Numbered from the stretch's first letter, positions 12,232 to 27,925 are shown. The stretch: DNA of 64,000 nt from Dirofilaria immitis (GCA_024305405.1 JAKNDB010000088.1:2312001-2376000), one strand, 5' to 3'. Notes: a model not told the origin generated them from the sequence alone. Numbers and translations are program-made.

Positions 12232-15200
12232 TTAACTATTTGTTTTATTTTCGGCTACATTCATATATTCGTTATTCGTACATAATTCAATAACATATTG
12301 TAATTTAATTGGTATAAAAAATTTGCTTAGATTTGTAAAACGTACTATATATTTGCCATGTTTACAAATTATTGAACCTTGTTCAGGTGTACGTAAACTT
12401 CTAAGCGTAATTTTTGGCCATACAATTTGCTCATTATCATTTTCAATTTTAATAATCGAAAATTCAATATCACTATTTACCGTAAAATGCCATAATAATA
12501 TTTGTGAATCTGTTGTGCAAATTCTGAAAAAAGAAAAAAGAAAGAGAACGATAAATATGTTTTTTAGAATTAAATTTTTAAATATTTAAACAAATTAATA
12601 TTAAAAAAAAAAAAATAAAAATAATATGCAAAATTTTCATTTCAAGCATATTTCAAAATTTCTTTTTTTTCTTTTTCAAATTTTATTCATTTTTATATTT
12701 ATATACATACATATATGTATTCAGGTATATTTGTATTGATTAAGAAAAGAAACTTTTTTCCTAATTATAAACTTACTTTTGAATTTCAAATGTTTCCTTT
12801 CGTTTGATTAATTCAGTATGTTTTGGTGGAATATTTGTATAACCATATTTTTGCCATAATAAATCACAATTATAATAATGTTCAGGTTCTATTTTTAACG
12901 GTTTTTGGCATATTAATTCTGGTTTTTCCGCATATCCACTTTCATCGTACCATTCTCCACCGTACATTGCTGGTACTAACTATAAGTAAAAATTTTTTAT
13001 TTTTGCGAGTAATTAATTATTAGAAATACAGTATGATGCAAAAGTACAGTAGAACTTCATTAGAAAGTTATTAGGCAATTCCAGTAAATCGTTTCAAATT
13101 GCAATCTGATTACAATAATTTGAATAAATATAATTCATATTAGAGAATTAAAAAGAATACAAAGCCATTCCGCAAATTTACATATAACTTCATCCGGCAA
13201 TAGATATCATATGTCATTATTGATAATGATGTTTAATAATAACTGTTAAATCAATACTAAATCAATCGTGGACGAAAAACTTTGAAGATTTACCTAATGA
13301 ATGTGATTTTAAATTGATAACTGAAATTTATTAATTATTCAGATTATTAGTTTCCAAATTTTTGTTTAACATATATTATTTAATTATTTCAATTATCAAA
13401 TTTGATAATGAATTCGTTAGGATTACTTTTTATTTAATTTGAAAAATCGATTATTTAATTAATTGAAAATGAATTCATTGATTGATATAATTTATTTCAT
13501 AAAATGAAAATTTTATCATTTGTTTATTTATTTGTCTTTTTTGAATTTAAATATACTTACTTTCGGATTTAAATATTTCATTAAATCAGTTGGTTGATGA
13601 AGAAAATGAAGTCGTGATTGTGTCGATTTATCTACCAAAAGTTTAGCAATTTGTCCCATTATATTTAATAATGCTGGTGAATTTACAAGAAATAATTTCG
13701 CTTGCTGTAATTAAATAATAATAATAATTATTATTAATATTATTATTATGTATTTTAATTTATTAATAAGTAAATGTAAAATTAAAATTAATTCTATCAA
13801 TATTAATTTCTAAATTTATTCAAAGTAATGAAAATAATTAAATAAAATTAATTACTTTCAATTTAATTTCTTCAGGAATATTGCAAAAGTTTTAATAAAA
13901 AATATGAAAAAATAAGAAAAATAATATTTGCCATGCAAATTGATTTATATTTGTAATTAATATGATATTTGCTTTTAGTAATTAATTTCAACTCAAAAAT
14001 ATCTCACAATTTCAATTCTGATTTACATTACTGAATTCTAATTCAAAATGTTTACGAAATATCATTTCACTTTTATTCTCAATTAGTATAGAAAGTATTC
14101 TCGATAGAGTATTCGCGATTAGTATCCTCGATTATTTTGTATTTCTTATATCTTTCTATTCACACTTGTATTCTCGATACTAATTCTTAGATTGGTTGAC
14201 TATAGTTTAAAATGTTTCGAGAATTCCGCAATCTGGCCAATATTCTAAGAATGATACCAGTCAAATCGAAATACAAAATAATTAAAATTTACTACTATTA
14301 TCATATTCTTGTAATAATATTGTAATTAATTGCTTTAAAAATAATCGATATAATAAATTTAAAATTGAAATTAAATTTTTAAAATAAATAAACAATGAGA
14401 TGAAAATTCCACATTCGACAAGCTTTATCTATACCATGAAAGAGAAAGAAAGGAAAAAAACACTTTAATATTATTTCATCTATTGATAGCAAGAAACAAA
14501 AAAACAAATTAAATTAAAAAACATAATTTAATTTTGATATCAACTTTAATTATTCCATTTCAAATTATTATTAATAATAAATAAATAATTATTCGAAAAA
14601 AATTTGTTTTATTACCGTTTCAGCAAAATAATCTGCCCATATTTTCACAATTAATCGTACAAAATGCGCCGATACACTTAACGGATTCAATAAAGCTGTT
14701 GTATTGACCTCAGAAAGGTCAAGAATACTAACAACAATTGCAGGTGTACCTGTTGCTTTTTCAACTTCTAATTGAGCACGTGTAAATGCTTCTTGCGCAA
14801 TAAAATAGGAATGAATAACGTAACTGAATGGTATTACTTTTGTTATCTGTAATCTTTTATCATTTTAATTTTACTTTTTATTTCCTGAATATTCTTTCTA
14901 AATAAAAGAAAAAAAATTTATAAATTTTTTTATTTATTCAAAAAATTTTTTTGAAAAAATAATTAATTAATTTGATATAAAAAAATTTGAAATTTTTATT
15001 TTTATTTTTTGTAGAAATTTATAAATAAAAATATCAAAAATAAATTGAAAAATTAATAAATTGTTATCATAAATTAACGAAAAATTTTAAAATTTATTAT
15101 ATTAACTATGGTATAATTTTTATTATTAAATAATATGATATTATTATTTTTTTTGTTTTAATAGAAATTTATGTACTTAAAAAGTATTTGAATTGGAAAA

Positions 15201-16467
15201 TTTCAAAATTATTTCATAAATTATATTAATAGATGATAAATAAATAAACATTTGGTACAGAAATATTAATTTTTTTGTATTTTAAAATTTTTTGATTTTA
15301 AAAATTGTTAAAAATTGAAATAAAAATAGTACTAAATCAATGAAATCATAATAATCAAGAAGTGAAAATAATAATAAATCCAAAATGATATTAAATTCAA
15401 CAATTCAAAAATTGAAAATGATAATAATGATATGATACTAACCTCATCGATATCATTTGTAATCATTCGTTGAAAAAATACATATATATTATTTATCTTT
15501 TGATTTAATGCTATTTTTGAGATGCAAAACGCTGAAAATTGATCAAAAATCATTTTATAAAAAAAAAAATGAAAATTGCAAAAACATTTTGGGAAAGAAA
15601 AACAATAAAAATGACTCATATGGGGAGAAAAGGAAAAAAAAGAGAAAAGAAAAAGTAAGTACAAAATAATCAATTTATCATTTCAGATAACAAAAGGCGA
15701 ACAATTTTATTTTAACTGAAAATTTTATTTTAACGGAAAAAAGAGGAGAATTTTCTAAGTTTAAAAAAAACTTTTAAATCGTATTTGCTTGAATATCATT
15801 TACCTCAAATGTTTTTTTAGCAATTTCTAATTTTGTTTGCAACAATTGTGTTTCGATACAATCATAGGCAAGTGCTCGTCGATGATCAAATAAATCCTTC
15901 ATATTTCGTTTAATACGATCTAAATCACCATCATAAGCACGCCACCAGCGTGCCAAATAAAATACTGTATTGAATAAATCCGGAATATCATCAATTATTT
16001 GCCTACAAATAATGCGTTTATACGGTATATATGATACAGTATACTTGCCGAGCAAATACAGCATGATTAATTAAGCTGACATTTTATTCTTCATATTCAC
16101 TGTATGCGTGAAAAAATGGAACTTCCATCATTTTTAACTATTTTGATATATCATTTTTGATTATCACATTAAAAAATTTTTATATAATAAGCAGCAATTT
16201 TGTGGTGATATATACAGTGTCCTTGATGTCAAAAGAAATACATTTGCAGTAATATCAACTAATAGATTAAATAATGCATAAAATATAAAAAATTTTAACT
16301 GAAAAAGTTGTATTTTAATGAAGAAAATGTAATTGGTGATTATTACAATAATATAATTTAATTTAAAGAATTTAAAATTCTCTTAAAAATACTAACCGAA
16401 TTTTTTCAGCTCCAGCTATTTCATCTTCCGTTATTGGTGCTGGTGTAATATACTGAGGTGGTTTCAT
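12232..16467 (-). CDS. SEC14-like CRAL-TRIO / GOLD domain protein
   Basis: Predicted cytosolic lipid-transfer protein of the SEC14L family; C. elegans relatives are called ctg (CRAL/TRIO and GOLD). Exons in transcript order: 16467-16397, 16002-15804, 15531-15443, 14846-14616, 13704-13561, 12979-12777 and 12523-12232 (stop TAA), about 409 residues, the usual family length. Residues ~25-90 form the CRAL-TRIO N-terminal helices (FYLARWWRAYDGDLDRI). The lipid-binding lobe follows with VSILDLSEVN, KLFLVNSPALLNIMG and LVPAMYGGEW, the family's closing motif. The last ~150 residues form the GOLD beta domain (QILLWHFTVNSDIEFSI; YIVRFTNLSKFF). All junctions are in phase except the third exon, which reads in frame only with one base added in the four-base run at 15526-15529 (T on the coding strand). 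I do not assign a ctg number. The ligand is unknown. Confidence 0.87.
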
Positions 16468-18556
16468 ATCACTTACGAATCACTTATAATCGTGTTTGTC
16501 GTAGTAATATCGCTTTAGATAAGTTCAGATGAATAAGCAAATGATAGCATTTGATAATTATAAAAATTATCGTTCTATAAAAATTTATCACATGTCATCT
16601 TTACGAATTATTGTTGTTTCATAATGACTTTATCACCATATCATTGTTATTACATGACATAATCAATTCAGTTATATATGCGATAACGTTACAAATTAAT
16701 TATGTTAATTATATTTAATTAAAATGATAATCGATGACATGATAATAATGGCAATAAAAAACAATGAAAATCTTATGAATTTCAATTTCGAATGATTGCA
16801 TGAAAAATGTATCATATTATTAATATTAAAATCGATTTAATTGATAATTTAAAAATGCATATTAAAATTGCTTGACTATTTCATTTTTATGATAAAAAGT
16901 TTTTAGTAATTTTTATCGTTTTTATCAAATTAAATTTTTAATTACTAAATTGTATTATAAAATGCAAATTTTTTGTTTTTTAATTTTTCTGAATCATTTT
17001 TAATCAATAACATCTAATAGAATCAAAATGAAAACACAAAGTAATCATATTTTAATCAATTTGCTTTTTAAGCAAATTTTTATGATAATATAATAGTTAT
17101 ACGAATTACACCATCTATTCTGTTTATCATTTCATTGATAAAATATTCCATCTATGAGCAAAATTATTTATCCAATATTGCAGATATCTTATCAATTTTT
17201 GAAATTACAACTAATTATCATATCAATTATCATGAATATGACAAAAATGAAAAAAGTGTTAAAATTGGAGGAAAGAGAGAAAATGAATAAAATGTAAAAT
17301 CTTTTAAATCAATGCAAATTTTTGCTAAAATGAATATATAATTGATAATGAATTATTTTATAAATAAATAAATTAAAATTAAAATTTCATAAATTAGTTT
17401 TTCAAAAAAAAGACAAAAAACCGAATATATTTGTTTCATTGTTTCCTTATTTTTCCTATTGATATTATCATTTAGTAACAATTATTTTTAACAAATATCA
17501 AAATTGAATTTGCTTAGTAAATAAGATGATGAAAATAAGAAAAAAATTAACAGTTAAAATTTAAAATTTATTAGAATGCCATTTTAATTATTTTGTTTTA
17601 ACAATTAATATCAAACATAATTCATTCATTAATCGATGAATAAAAGTTTCTAATTACTAATTAATCGATTTATGAATCGATTGCTAATTTAAATTATCAA
17701 TGATAAAATTTTGATTAATAACAAGATTAATATACAAGACATTTAAGCATTGTAATATAAAATAATTTAATCATAAATTTATGTCAATATTAAGTTAATA
17801 ATAAAATATTTGACAAAGACGCTGCTAATTTCAATAACAATAGCATTTATTTATTAGTGCTACTGTATGATAACTGACATCCGCATTGATAACGATAATT
17901 AGATGATATTTATTAAGATACGAAATACGATTTAGAAATTTAAACAATAGTTAAAATTTCAAGAATTCATTTTAACAGAAAGAAAGTCTAAGATAAATGA
18001 CAATGTTATATGACATTTTGACAAGGCGAAAATATTTCATGCACTTGATAAAACAGGTTTCTTAAATCTTATCAAAACTGGTATCTTATTTTCAGTTTCA
18101 TATATTTTAAAATCAATTAATTCATTGAATGAAAATGAATTAGGCATATTCCGATAAGATAAATTTTGAATAAATAAATGGATGATTAAATTAAAGGAAA
18201 AATTTTTTCATATTCTTTTATCAGATATTTCAAAAAAAATTTTCTATTTTTTCCCACAAAAAAATAAAAAAGGCTTTTTTGATATTTATAAATCTTTTTT
18301 TTCACTTTTTTAAATGATGAATTCTAAATTTGTAAGAATTGATGATAATATGTTATGACATTTAAATAGTTATCAATCAATATTGTTGCAAAGATGTAAA
18401 AATGATCAACTTTTGTTGTCATATTTCGATTTAAAAAAAAAAAAGAAAATGAAACATTAAATGTTTATAAAATTTAACACATCATATTTATAAGATCACA
18501 AGAATTTAATTATCAAATTCTGCAAAATTTTTAACTTCAGAAATAAATAAGATTAT

Positions 18557-18620
18557 ACTTATATCAAAGGAATCAAATTAATTAAAAACTTATATCAAAG
18601 GAATCAAATTAATTAAAAAC
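18557..18620. repeat. 31-bp tandem duplication, two copies
   Basis: Two adjacent, essentially identical 31-base copies start at 18557 and 18588, each containing ATCAAAGGAATCAAATTAAT. The lack of divergence suggests a recent slippage event. No function is evident. Confidence 0.8.
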
Positions 18621-19671
18621 ATTACCTAAGCGTAAATTTGATTAGGCCATGATTATCACATTTTAGGCAAATATAATATTTTATGATCGTATCAGATTTA
18701 TAAAAAAATTTGATACATAAAATGTAAAACAATAAAATAAATTTAATGTAAATTTTTGGCATTGCGATTATTGATTTAAGTGAGGGATGTACGATTTACG
18801 TGATTTGACGTAACGTAATACAGTAAATAAGAAAAAAAAAGAAATTTGAATTTTCTTTAGGAAATAAATAATGATGAATAAAATCTCAAATTAAAGAGTA
18901 TAAATAACAAAATTTATTGAACAAAATCAAACAAATATGAAATTTTTTTAACCAAAAAAATCATTCGATTAGTTAAATCCATCTTTTATCAGTTAAAATC
19001 CATTTTAGATTTTAATGATTAAAATGATAATTCTAGTATAAATATCAGTAATTAACAGTAATAACAATGATAATAAAGAAGTTTTCCGAAAACGTTTCGC
19101 AACTTTAGAAAATTTGTAGTATTTTTCGAGTTACTCCTATCTTTCCCTTATCAGCAACACTGATAATATCGATTTAAAATGTATCGAATGAAATATTCTT
19201 GCCATTATATTGGTCATCTTTTAGATTTGAATATTGATTTTTAGCTTTTCAAAAGAAAGGAAAAACTAAAATAAAAATATTAATTGAAGACAAGCAATGA
19301 ATAAATAAATTTATTACACAAAATTTATAACATACATTTTTATAGCTAATATAATAGTTTAAAAGAAAGTATTTAAGAATAAATGTCAAAATTAATGAAA
19401 GATATTTATCATTTGTTAATTTTTTTATTTAAAATATTACCTCTACATATTGAAATTATTTATTTTGAGGAAAAGATTTTGCGAGTAATTCGATTTATAG
19501 TTTGGAATGGATCAGATCGTCTTGATACTTTTGAATTTTGCCATTTCGATAATGATTTTTATAATCCTATGCGATACTCTAGGTAACATCATACTTATAC
19601 AGTAATAAAAATACATGGTAAGTGATAAAGCATATCAACAGTCGTCTGAAGTTCATTACATTGCTGTATTT

Positions 19672-19858
19672 TCCTCTCATGATCGTCGTTTCATTTTCGT
19701 TGTATCACTGCTGTTGCTGCTGCTACAACCTAACTCTCGATCGATCCTTGATTGACTTGCGGATCTTGATAAATTATCACTCGTACTTTGAACTGCTGAA
19801 TTATTCTGCTTCAACCTTTCAACCGTCCTCGTGATTGAATTGAATTGCTTCTGACATA
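19672..19858 (-). other. Possible minus-strand exon with Ser/Arg-rich reading frame (weak)
   Basis: On the minus strand an open frame runs from an AG near 19861 to a TGA near 19680. It encodes a Ser- and Asn-rich, hydrophilic stretch including NLSRSASQSRIDREL and a basic end KMKRRS. The block is less AT-rich than its surroundings and its composition is protein-like. I found no matching upstream exon and recognise no family, so this may be a lone exon of a gene extending to higher coordinates or chance. Confidence 0.25.
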
Positions 19859-21629
19859 GACGCTAATAATGATACTGATTCTATTAACTCGAGAAGTTCT
19901 TTTTATTATAAGACAGACATCGGAAAAAGAACATTCAAGAAAAACATAAAAGTTATTATTATTGTTTTATTAAACTGTTACTATTATCACTATCATTTGT
20001 TATTATTGTTCATATCATATCAGCAATCATTATTTTATATATGCCGCAGGAAAATGTGCCAAGAAAACTTGAAATGCTGTTGCTACTAATTTTGATTCAA
20101 TATTTTAATCAGCAATTGCAGTGATCATTTTTAGCTATTATATGAAAATAAAAATAAAGCAATTTTTGGCAAGAACATTTGATTCTTTATAATTTTATGT
20201 GATATCGTAAACAGTATCATACTCAATATACAGTATTATATTTAATATACGGTAAGTCGTCAAGAATATTGACAATCGTTTTCTTATAGTGATCGTCACT
20301 CTTCTTTTTCCTTCTATTCCACCAATGCTTCTCCTTTTATAAAATTATCGATCACACCGAATTACGGATCTCGACGAACCTGTTATTCGCATTATTAAAT
20401 TTATAGAATTATCGCCCTTGCTGTCTTCGAATCATTCTAGTAACTGGATTGTAAACAAACAATTCTTTATCCTAGTACTAATTTACATTGTTCTTGATGA
20501 TTTAAGAAGCTCCTTTTATTTGAATAATCTTCGGCATATTGATAATGATCAGTAACTTATGATTCATTCATTAATTTAGTTATCAGAGACAAAAGATGAG
20601 AGATAAATAATATTTACAATATTTCAAATCGGTGCACATATATCTTAATCCTTCTTATAATATTCCAGATAATTAAAATGAATTTTAACTATCTTAAACA
20701 ATGCTTATAATCTTTATTAATAGATCGAAAGATAAGAAAACTCATTTGTCTGAAAAATATTATAAAATTTTTGCTATAAAAATATTTTAATTATTTTTAT
20801 TATATTCATATTATAATAAAATACCAGAATATTATCGATATTAATTTCTTTTTATTGTGTCTTGATAAGCAAAAAAATATTATCACTATTAATATATGAT
20901 ACATGCAAATAAAATTAACAAATGATGAATAGATTAATAAAATTGGAAATCATAAATTTCATTTAATTTTACAAAATTGTAAAAGTTAAAGTAAAATATA
21001 TCTGATTTTATTCAATGAAAAATGCTGAATAAATAAATATATTATCACTATCTATGTGTATTAATCAATGATTGTTATGAAAATTTGCTGATAGCATAAA
21101 AAAACTTATTGTAAAATTAATGTTTCAGTGTAAAACAAATTTTAAAAATTAAAAATTATCTATAATTGAATGAAAGTGAAATGTAATTATTTGAATTAGT
21201 TATATATATTTTTTCCTTTTATTTAATGCATAATGTATTATTAGTATGTAGAAAAAAAAGACGAAAGAATTTTAATTTGTTTATTAAGAACTTTTTTGGA
21301 AAATAAAAAGTAACAAAAAATATCAAAGAAAAAAATTCGAAAAGTCCTTGGTTTGATAGAATGATTAAAAAAATATGGATTGTCGAGAAAGACTAAAGGA
21401 ATTGATTATATCTGTTTATCAAAATAATTTCATTTCAATGCACAATTTGATCCAAGTCAACAATGATAATGATAATAATGATAAATTATGTAAAAAATTA
21501 TCAACGTTTCGTATATGTTTCATTGAATTTCATCTTAAGTTTAAAAGTTAATATTTATGATTTTTGAAAAATCTTTTTCTGCAAGTTCAATTAAATTTGA
21601 TTTTACAGCGCTTAATATTTGATTTTTTT

Positions 21630-21706
21630 TCATTTTTTTAATAATTTTCACACGGTATCGATGATCAAATTTTTTTAATAATTTTCACACGGTATCGATG
21701 ATGATG
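21630..21706. repeat. ~37-bp direct duplication
   Basis: Two nearly identical copies of a block containing ATTTTCACACGGTATCGATG start about 37 bases apart, followed by GAT repeats. Simple slippage or unequal-exchange product in the gene-poor region. Confidence 0.75.
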
Positions 21707-23754
21707 ATAATAATAATCCCATGCTCACTTTTCTCAATCCAAGTTTGATTTCATTTAATCTTTCCCTGCTGCATTCCTTTCTTCTCATTTGACTGATTTT
21801 CCAACTAGAATAAATAGCTCATTAATCCTTGTTTCTTGAAATCTTATAGCAAAGAACTCCGAAGTTCTCTAATTTAAAATATCTGATAGACATAAAAAAT
21901 GATATTTTAATCATAATACATTACTTAACATCATCTTCCATACTTAAAAATATATGCACAAAGGAAAATAATTGAATATATTATAATATAAAAGTTATTT
22001 TTATCATCAATCAACACCTTTCATATATTGATTTCTACAAATTGCTTGCATACTGTACACTACCATATCGTAACATTGCATTTATACTATCTTATCCTTA
22101 ACTACGTTACGCTAATTATTTTTATGCAATATTTCGGCAGAAGATTTTATTATTTGACAATGTTATGCATTATATTGTTAGCGGTACATAAGAAATTCTT
22201 AATTGATTTAAAATATATTGTATTAAAAACGTCACTGTATAATCATCATACGGTAATATAAATATACATTACTATGTTAATTCAATGATTCCTATGATGT
22301 GCATTATAAAATATACTATTATATTATTGCGTATCATATTATATGATTACTGCATGATATTACTGTATTATAATAATGCTGCGCTATTTTATACACAATT
22401 TCATCCATTATATCACGGCCTATCTTATTATTACTATATGCTTATCGATATTGCATTTTATTATGCTATTCTATTTATATTATACATGATGTATATTATT
22501 ATTATGTATATTAAATATAATATTACGTTCTATTGCATCATCATATTGCAACATAGTATTACGTCATTTTAATGTATCACGCTGCTATAGCTGCTACTTA
22601 GTATAATACAAGCGTACTATAATTTACAGTATACGATTGTATTTTTGTCATAAAATTAAGCAATCTTTTAATAGAAAATTAATCGGTTATTCGATATAAA
22701 TAATTTCTTTTTGAACGATTATTATAGGTTAGAAATAATATTTAATTTCTCAGTATATAAGTGCATGCATTTAAGAAAATGATACATCTTATATTCTCTT
22801 TCAATTTTTAGCAATATTTTCCTTGTTCAGATTAGTATTTTTCCATTTAATTTACGATATGTTTTCATATTCGAAAATCCATTAAAATGAATATATTAAG
22901 CAATAAAATCTGACAAACAAACAAACAAAAATTGTGGTCTTTTTTTTAAATTTCTTCAAAATAATTTTTTCATTTTCCAAAATGAAAATGAAATATGAAA
23001 CAGAAAAATTACTAATTTTTTCCTATATTAATCAAGTGCTAATGAAATTTTTACTAATTTATATGCTTCAAATATTGGAACAACCTTCTTTCCCTTCCTT
23101 ACATTACTGTTTTTATCCAGAAAATTATGTTATCATTTGAAAGATGATTGAATTTGAAATTGATTCTAATTTGAAAATTATTTCAATCAATCGAGCCTAT
23201 TCATTATTCATTATTATTATATTTGTTATATATGGATAACTGATCGATTTTTTCATTTCTAATTAATCAAAATCGTTTCTTTGAAATGAGCAAATTTGAT
23301 AATAAATCATTTCTTCCTCTTCTGACCAGATGATAATTTTTGCATGGATTTTCTTACAACATAAAGTCCTTCTCTTCCTTTTTTTTTCACATCTCACTTC
23401 TTATCCATCTATACTTGGCCAATATTGCTCTATAAATGTCTTCTATATGTGTCTATTCATATGTTTAAATTAAAAGTACATATGTGAAATGAAATTCTAT
23501 TTTCATTTCATTTTTTTGATTCTCTAATTTCAATTTATTGCTTCTTTATGCCAAGCATTAGATAATATTTATAATATGCAAAAATCGAATTATCTAATAA
23601 TATAGCCTAGTATTAAAAATCATATCTATATTTCTTATGCTTTTAATAAAATAATAAATTTCTATTTCTGAAATTAATATAGCATAAATTTTATTTAATT
23701 CTTTTCTTTAAATTTAATTTTTTTATTTTTATAATTATTATTAATAGTTTTTCT

Positions 23755-23782
23755 TAATAATAATAATAATAATAATAATAAT
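23755..23782. repeat. (AAT)n microsatellite
   Basis: About nine uninterrupted AAT units. Confidence 0.9.
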
Positions 23783-26700
23783 GATCTATTCACTTTACAA
23801 CTATTAATTAATTATTTATTTTATTTTTATTTTTATAATTCTATAAAATTAGAATTAATTAATTTGTAAAAATATTAAATAATCATTGGAGAAATGATTT
23901 CCGAAAAAGATCGCTTATATAATAAGCATTTGAAACTTTTTTCTTTCAATAATTTCAACAATTTGATGTAATTTAAATGCAATTTATTTGTTAAAAATTT
24001 TAAGACATTTTTATTTTATATTTAAATTACACATTGTTTTTTCTCAAATAAAATTTATTATTTATTTTAGAATATGACAATATTTTGCAAAGAAAAAGAA
24101 AGTTTAAATTTTTTTTTAATGAAAAGAATTATGAAATGATTTCATTTATTGTTATCATTCAGTTTTTGTAAACAAAATTCTTGTAAATAGAAATAAATAA
24201 AATGTTTCGAATAAATCTGAAGTAGAACGAGAATTATCATTTCTATTCAAATAGATGCTATGCTGGATTTTAATTTGAGTTCAGGTTAAAATCTAATTCA
24301 AAACACGATCAATATTCAAGCAAAGTTTGGCTAGAATTTAGAGCAGCATAATTATCCAACCGAATTCTGATTGATCTGTCTGATCGAGAGACATTTTGAC
24401 AAAAATATAAATATATCAAAGTGCTTGGCTATGAATTTTATAATTGATATAATTTAAGTTTCGAAAAAGGTTAATTATTTTAGCATGTTAATGATGCCTG
24501 AAAATAAATGTTTAAAGTTTTATGCAAGTGAAAGCAAATTTTTTTAATGAATTAAGTGAGTAAGTAGATTTAAATATGTGTTAATTATCATAAAGTTCAC
24601 TTATCATACTACATGATACCATAATTATCATACTCTATGATACTATAATTATCATACTACATAATACTAATGAATGGTTTGCTTAATAAGAAAGTAAAGA
24701 AATTACATCTAACTAAGTTGCATTTATGACGTACGGAAATATTTCGAATTGTAAACTTTTCAATCCTTTTTTAAAATATTTAAAAATTACAAACTTTATC
24801 TGTAATTAAACACTTTAATATAATTTAAATAATATCATCTGATAAAAGTTCGCTATTAAGAAAAAACCGATTAGACAAGATATATGATGAAAGTATTAAA
24901 CTTTTGTTTAATTAAAAAAAATTAAATAGATAAATATATTTATTTGTGAGACATTTTTTATTTACTTATAATATGCAAATTAAAGTGAACATTTAATGAA
25001 ATGTATCAATCGAAGATATATTTTTATTAGTTTTATATCAAAATACTTCAAAGATGGAAAAATCAAATTTTTTATTCGAATCACTTTTTATTATAATATT
25101 ATTCAAAAGTTTCATATATCAATTACAAAATATGAAATTGTATAATTTACATAAATATATTATATGCAAAATGGAAAGGAATAAAAAACTCATAAATTTT
25201 TTTATATCAAATGAAAAAAAACTTTCTCGTCTTTTTCTCTCTTGAAAAAAGAATCTCGTAAAATGATTTGGAGAATATTTGAATAAGAAATGAAAAAGAA
25301 CTTAATTTTCTCAAGAAGAAAAAAATTTCATTCTTAAAATTTAATAGTTTATTTAAAAATTATTAAAATTATTGTTATACAAATATAATTATTTTCGTTA
25401 GAAAAAAGAATCAAAAAAATTATTTTATTTTAACATTTTTTTTTTAAATTATCATTATATTATATGATTAGTTTTCATCAAAGAAAAAGGCAAAAAATTT
25501 CTATCTTATTTTGATATTTTAAAGGTCGACGAAAAAAAGGCCGCAATAACTAATCTATTAGAAGTAAAGTTTCTAATTGTTATTTCATTTTAAATTTAAT
25601 TATTGAGTTTGAAATAAATCGAAAAAGAAATTATTAATACATTGATTTTATTTGGTTTATATTGCGTAATTTAGCAGAGAAGATTCGTATTTTTTACTAA
25701 TCTGAATAATAAAATAAAAAAATGAAGAAAGCGAAAAAAAGACAATAAACGATCAATGAAAAGGATAGCAATCAATTTTTTTTCTTTTTCAAATTTAAAT
25801 TTCAAGGAGAAAGCGATTAAAAGCGACGAAAAAATGATTTTATGAATGAATGAATGAAACAGAAAATACATATGTCTATCGATAAAATGTTCTTTTGCTA
25901 TAATCTTTTAAAAATGTAAAAATTTCTTATATGAATTAGAATGATTGTTTTTCGATATTATTTTAATAATATCTTTTTGTCATTATTAAAATATAACTTA
26001 AAAAACATTATTCAGCTTATAATCAGTTAACTTACAATAATACAAAATATTCATATGGTATTTATATGACAGTAATCCTATGATATGGTAATTAGATGTC
26101 TATGCTTTTTCCTTCTTTTCATTTTCATATTACGATAGTAAAAGTAACGTAAATCAGTAGTAGTATAACCATTTATCCTCTCGTAAAAAAATTATTATCC
26201 CTGAAATTGTTATTAAAATAGCATATTTAAAAGTAACGCATTCTCTGGTGTAATGCCAGATTTTATCAATATATATAATAAGCTAAATTACAATAATACT
26301 ACTTATATGCTACCTATACGATATCATACAATAGTCTCATAGTATGGTAATGAAATTTATACACCTTTTACGTGCTTTTCAATTTTTCATTATCATAGGA
26401 AAAATATTTGAAATGCTTAAATCGCTAATAGTGTTATCACTTAAATCAATCACTTAATTGTAATCCTGAAAATAAATTATTGGTAAATTGATAAAAAGTG
26501 TTCATATTTCTCTATATTCTTTAACAATTGCATAATAATTCTTTAAATTCGAAATTATATTATAATCTCGAATAATGGAACATGTTTTATCATATAATCA
26601 ATTCGTTATTTAATTTCATATTTTCGTTATCTATACATTCTAGAATGCAAAAAACATCTCATCAGTTAAATGTGATAACATATTTTGGTTGTAAAATTTA

Positions 26701-27290
26701 CCTGCACAAGATGAAAAATAATAAATTTTTAAAATTAAATTTAAAGAAAAATTAAAATACAGACGGAAAGAAAAATAGAAATTAAGCTACCAAGTAATTA
26801 CTAAATTAAAATCTTTAAATTTTGATAAAATTAAATAAAACTTTTTTCATCTATAACTATTAATCATTACTGATACATATACATGTGTATATGATAAAGA
26901 TGATTGATAAGTAAGTCCTTTTTCTTTCTCATTTGATGTTGTCAATTAGAAAGACAGTTCTATTTCAATTTTTTTATTAAAATCAAATTTCACAATTGAT
27001 AACAAACAAAATCCGAACAATTTTTATTTTAATAAATGTGTCAATGCAAATAGCTTTCTCCCATCAATCATCTCATTCATCTCGTTGAAATATAATTATA
27101 GAAAAATGAATTTTTTTAATTTTTTTTTAACCTATTCTTTTTCTTTCTTTATTTCTCTTTTTTTTTGAAGGTCAAACAATTCGAATGAAAATTTGGAATT
27201 TCATTTCGAACAATTTTTTTCATTTTTCCTTTTTAAAATTTTTTTTATCGCAATTTTAACACAAATTACATTTCTTCTATGCTCCATTTT

Positions 27291-27430
27291 TATTATTATT
27301 ATTATTGTTATCATCATTGTTATCATTATTATCATTGTTATTATTATTATTATCATTGTTATTATTATTATCATTGTTGTTATTATTATCATTGTTATTA
27401 TTATTATTATCATTGTTATTATTATTATGA
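27291..27430. repeat. (TTA/TTG/TCA)-type trinucleotide microsatellite
   Basis: About 140 bases of imperfect triplets of ATT, GTT and ATC with a higher-order pattern near 12-15 bases. Because it is triplet-based it leaves long open frames on both strands (Ile- and Tyr/Cys-rich), which are artefacts. Confidence 0.9.
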
Positions 27431-27925
27431 TAATTTTCTCTTTTATTTATCATGTTTTATATTTTCAAATTAAATAAATTCCTTTTTTAAATCTTTCATT
27501 TCTTTCCCATTTTTTCTCTTTTTAAAAAATTATTTTATCAATAATATCAATGATACAATTGCTTTTTATCTTTTCTGCTTTCTTTTTTCTTTTCACTAAA
27601 TTGATATAGTAAATCCCTTTTTTTTCTTTTATTTTTCTTTTTTCTTTCTTTTTTGAAAATCACTTTATCAATGATACAATTATTTCCTATCTTTTCTTCT
27701 TTTTACTTAAAGTGATATAGTATTAATATAATTTACGTTCTTTATTCTCTTTTTTTTTCATTCTTTTCTTTATTACTATCTTCTTTTCTCTTTGTTTTTT
27801 TTTGCCGTTCAATTTGGCATTATTAATAGCCTTTGAAATGTTTTTCAAAAAAAAAGACCACCAAGAAAATGGCTTGAAATAAAAAAAAGAACGAAAACAT
27901 CTGCAGTTTAGTAGCGTAATATATG

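Noticed and set aside
22028..22572. Two plus-strand frames rich in Ile, Tyr, Leu and Met
   Set aside because: They look membrane-like only because of AT-rich composition; there are no family motifs, splice partners or codon-use contrast.
27193..27477. Open frames on both strands through a triplet repeat
   Set aside because: They are products of the ATT/GTT/ATC microsatellite.
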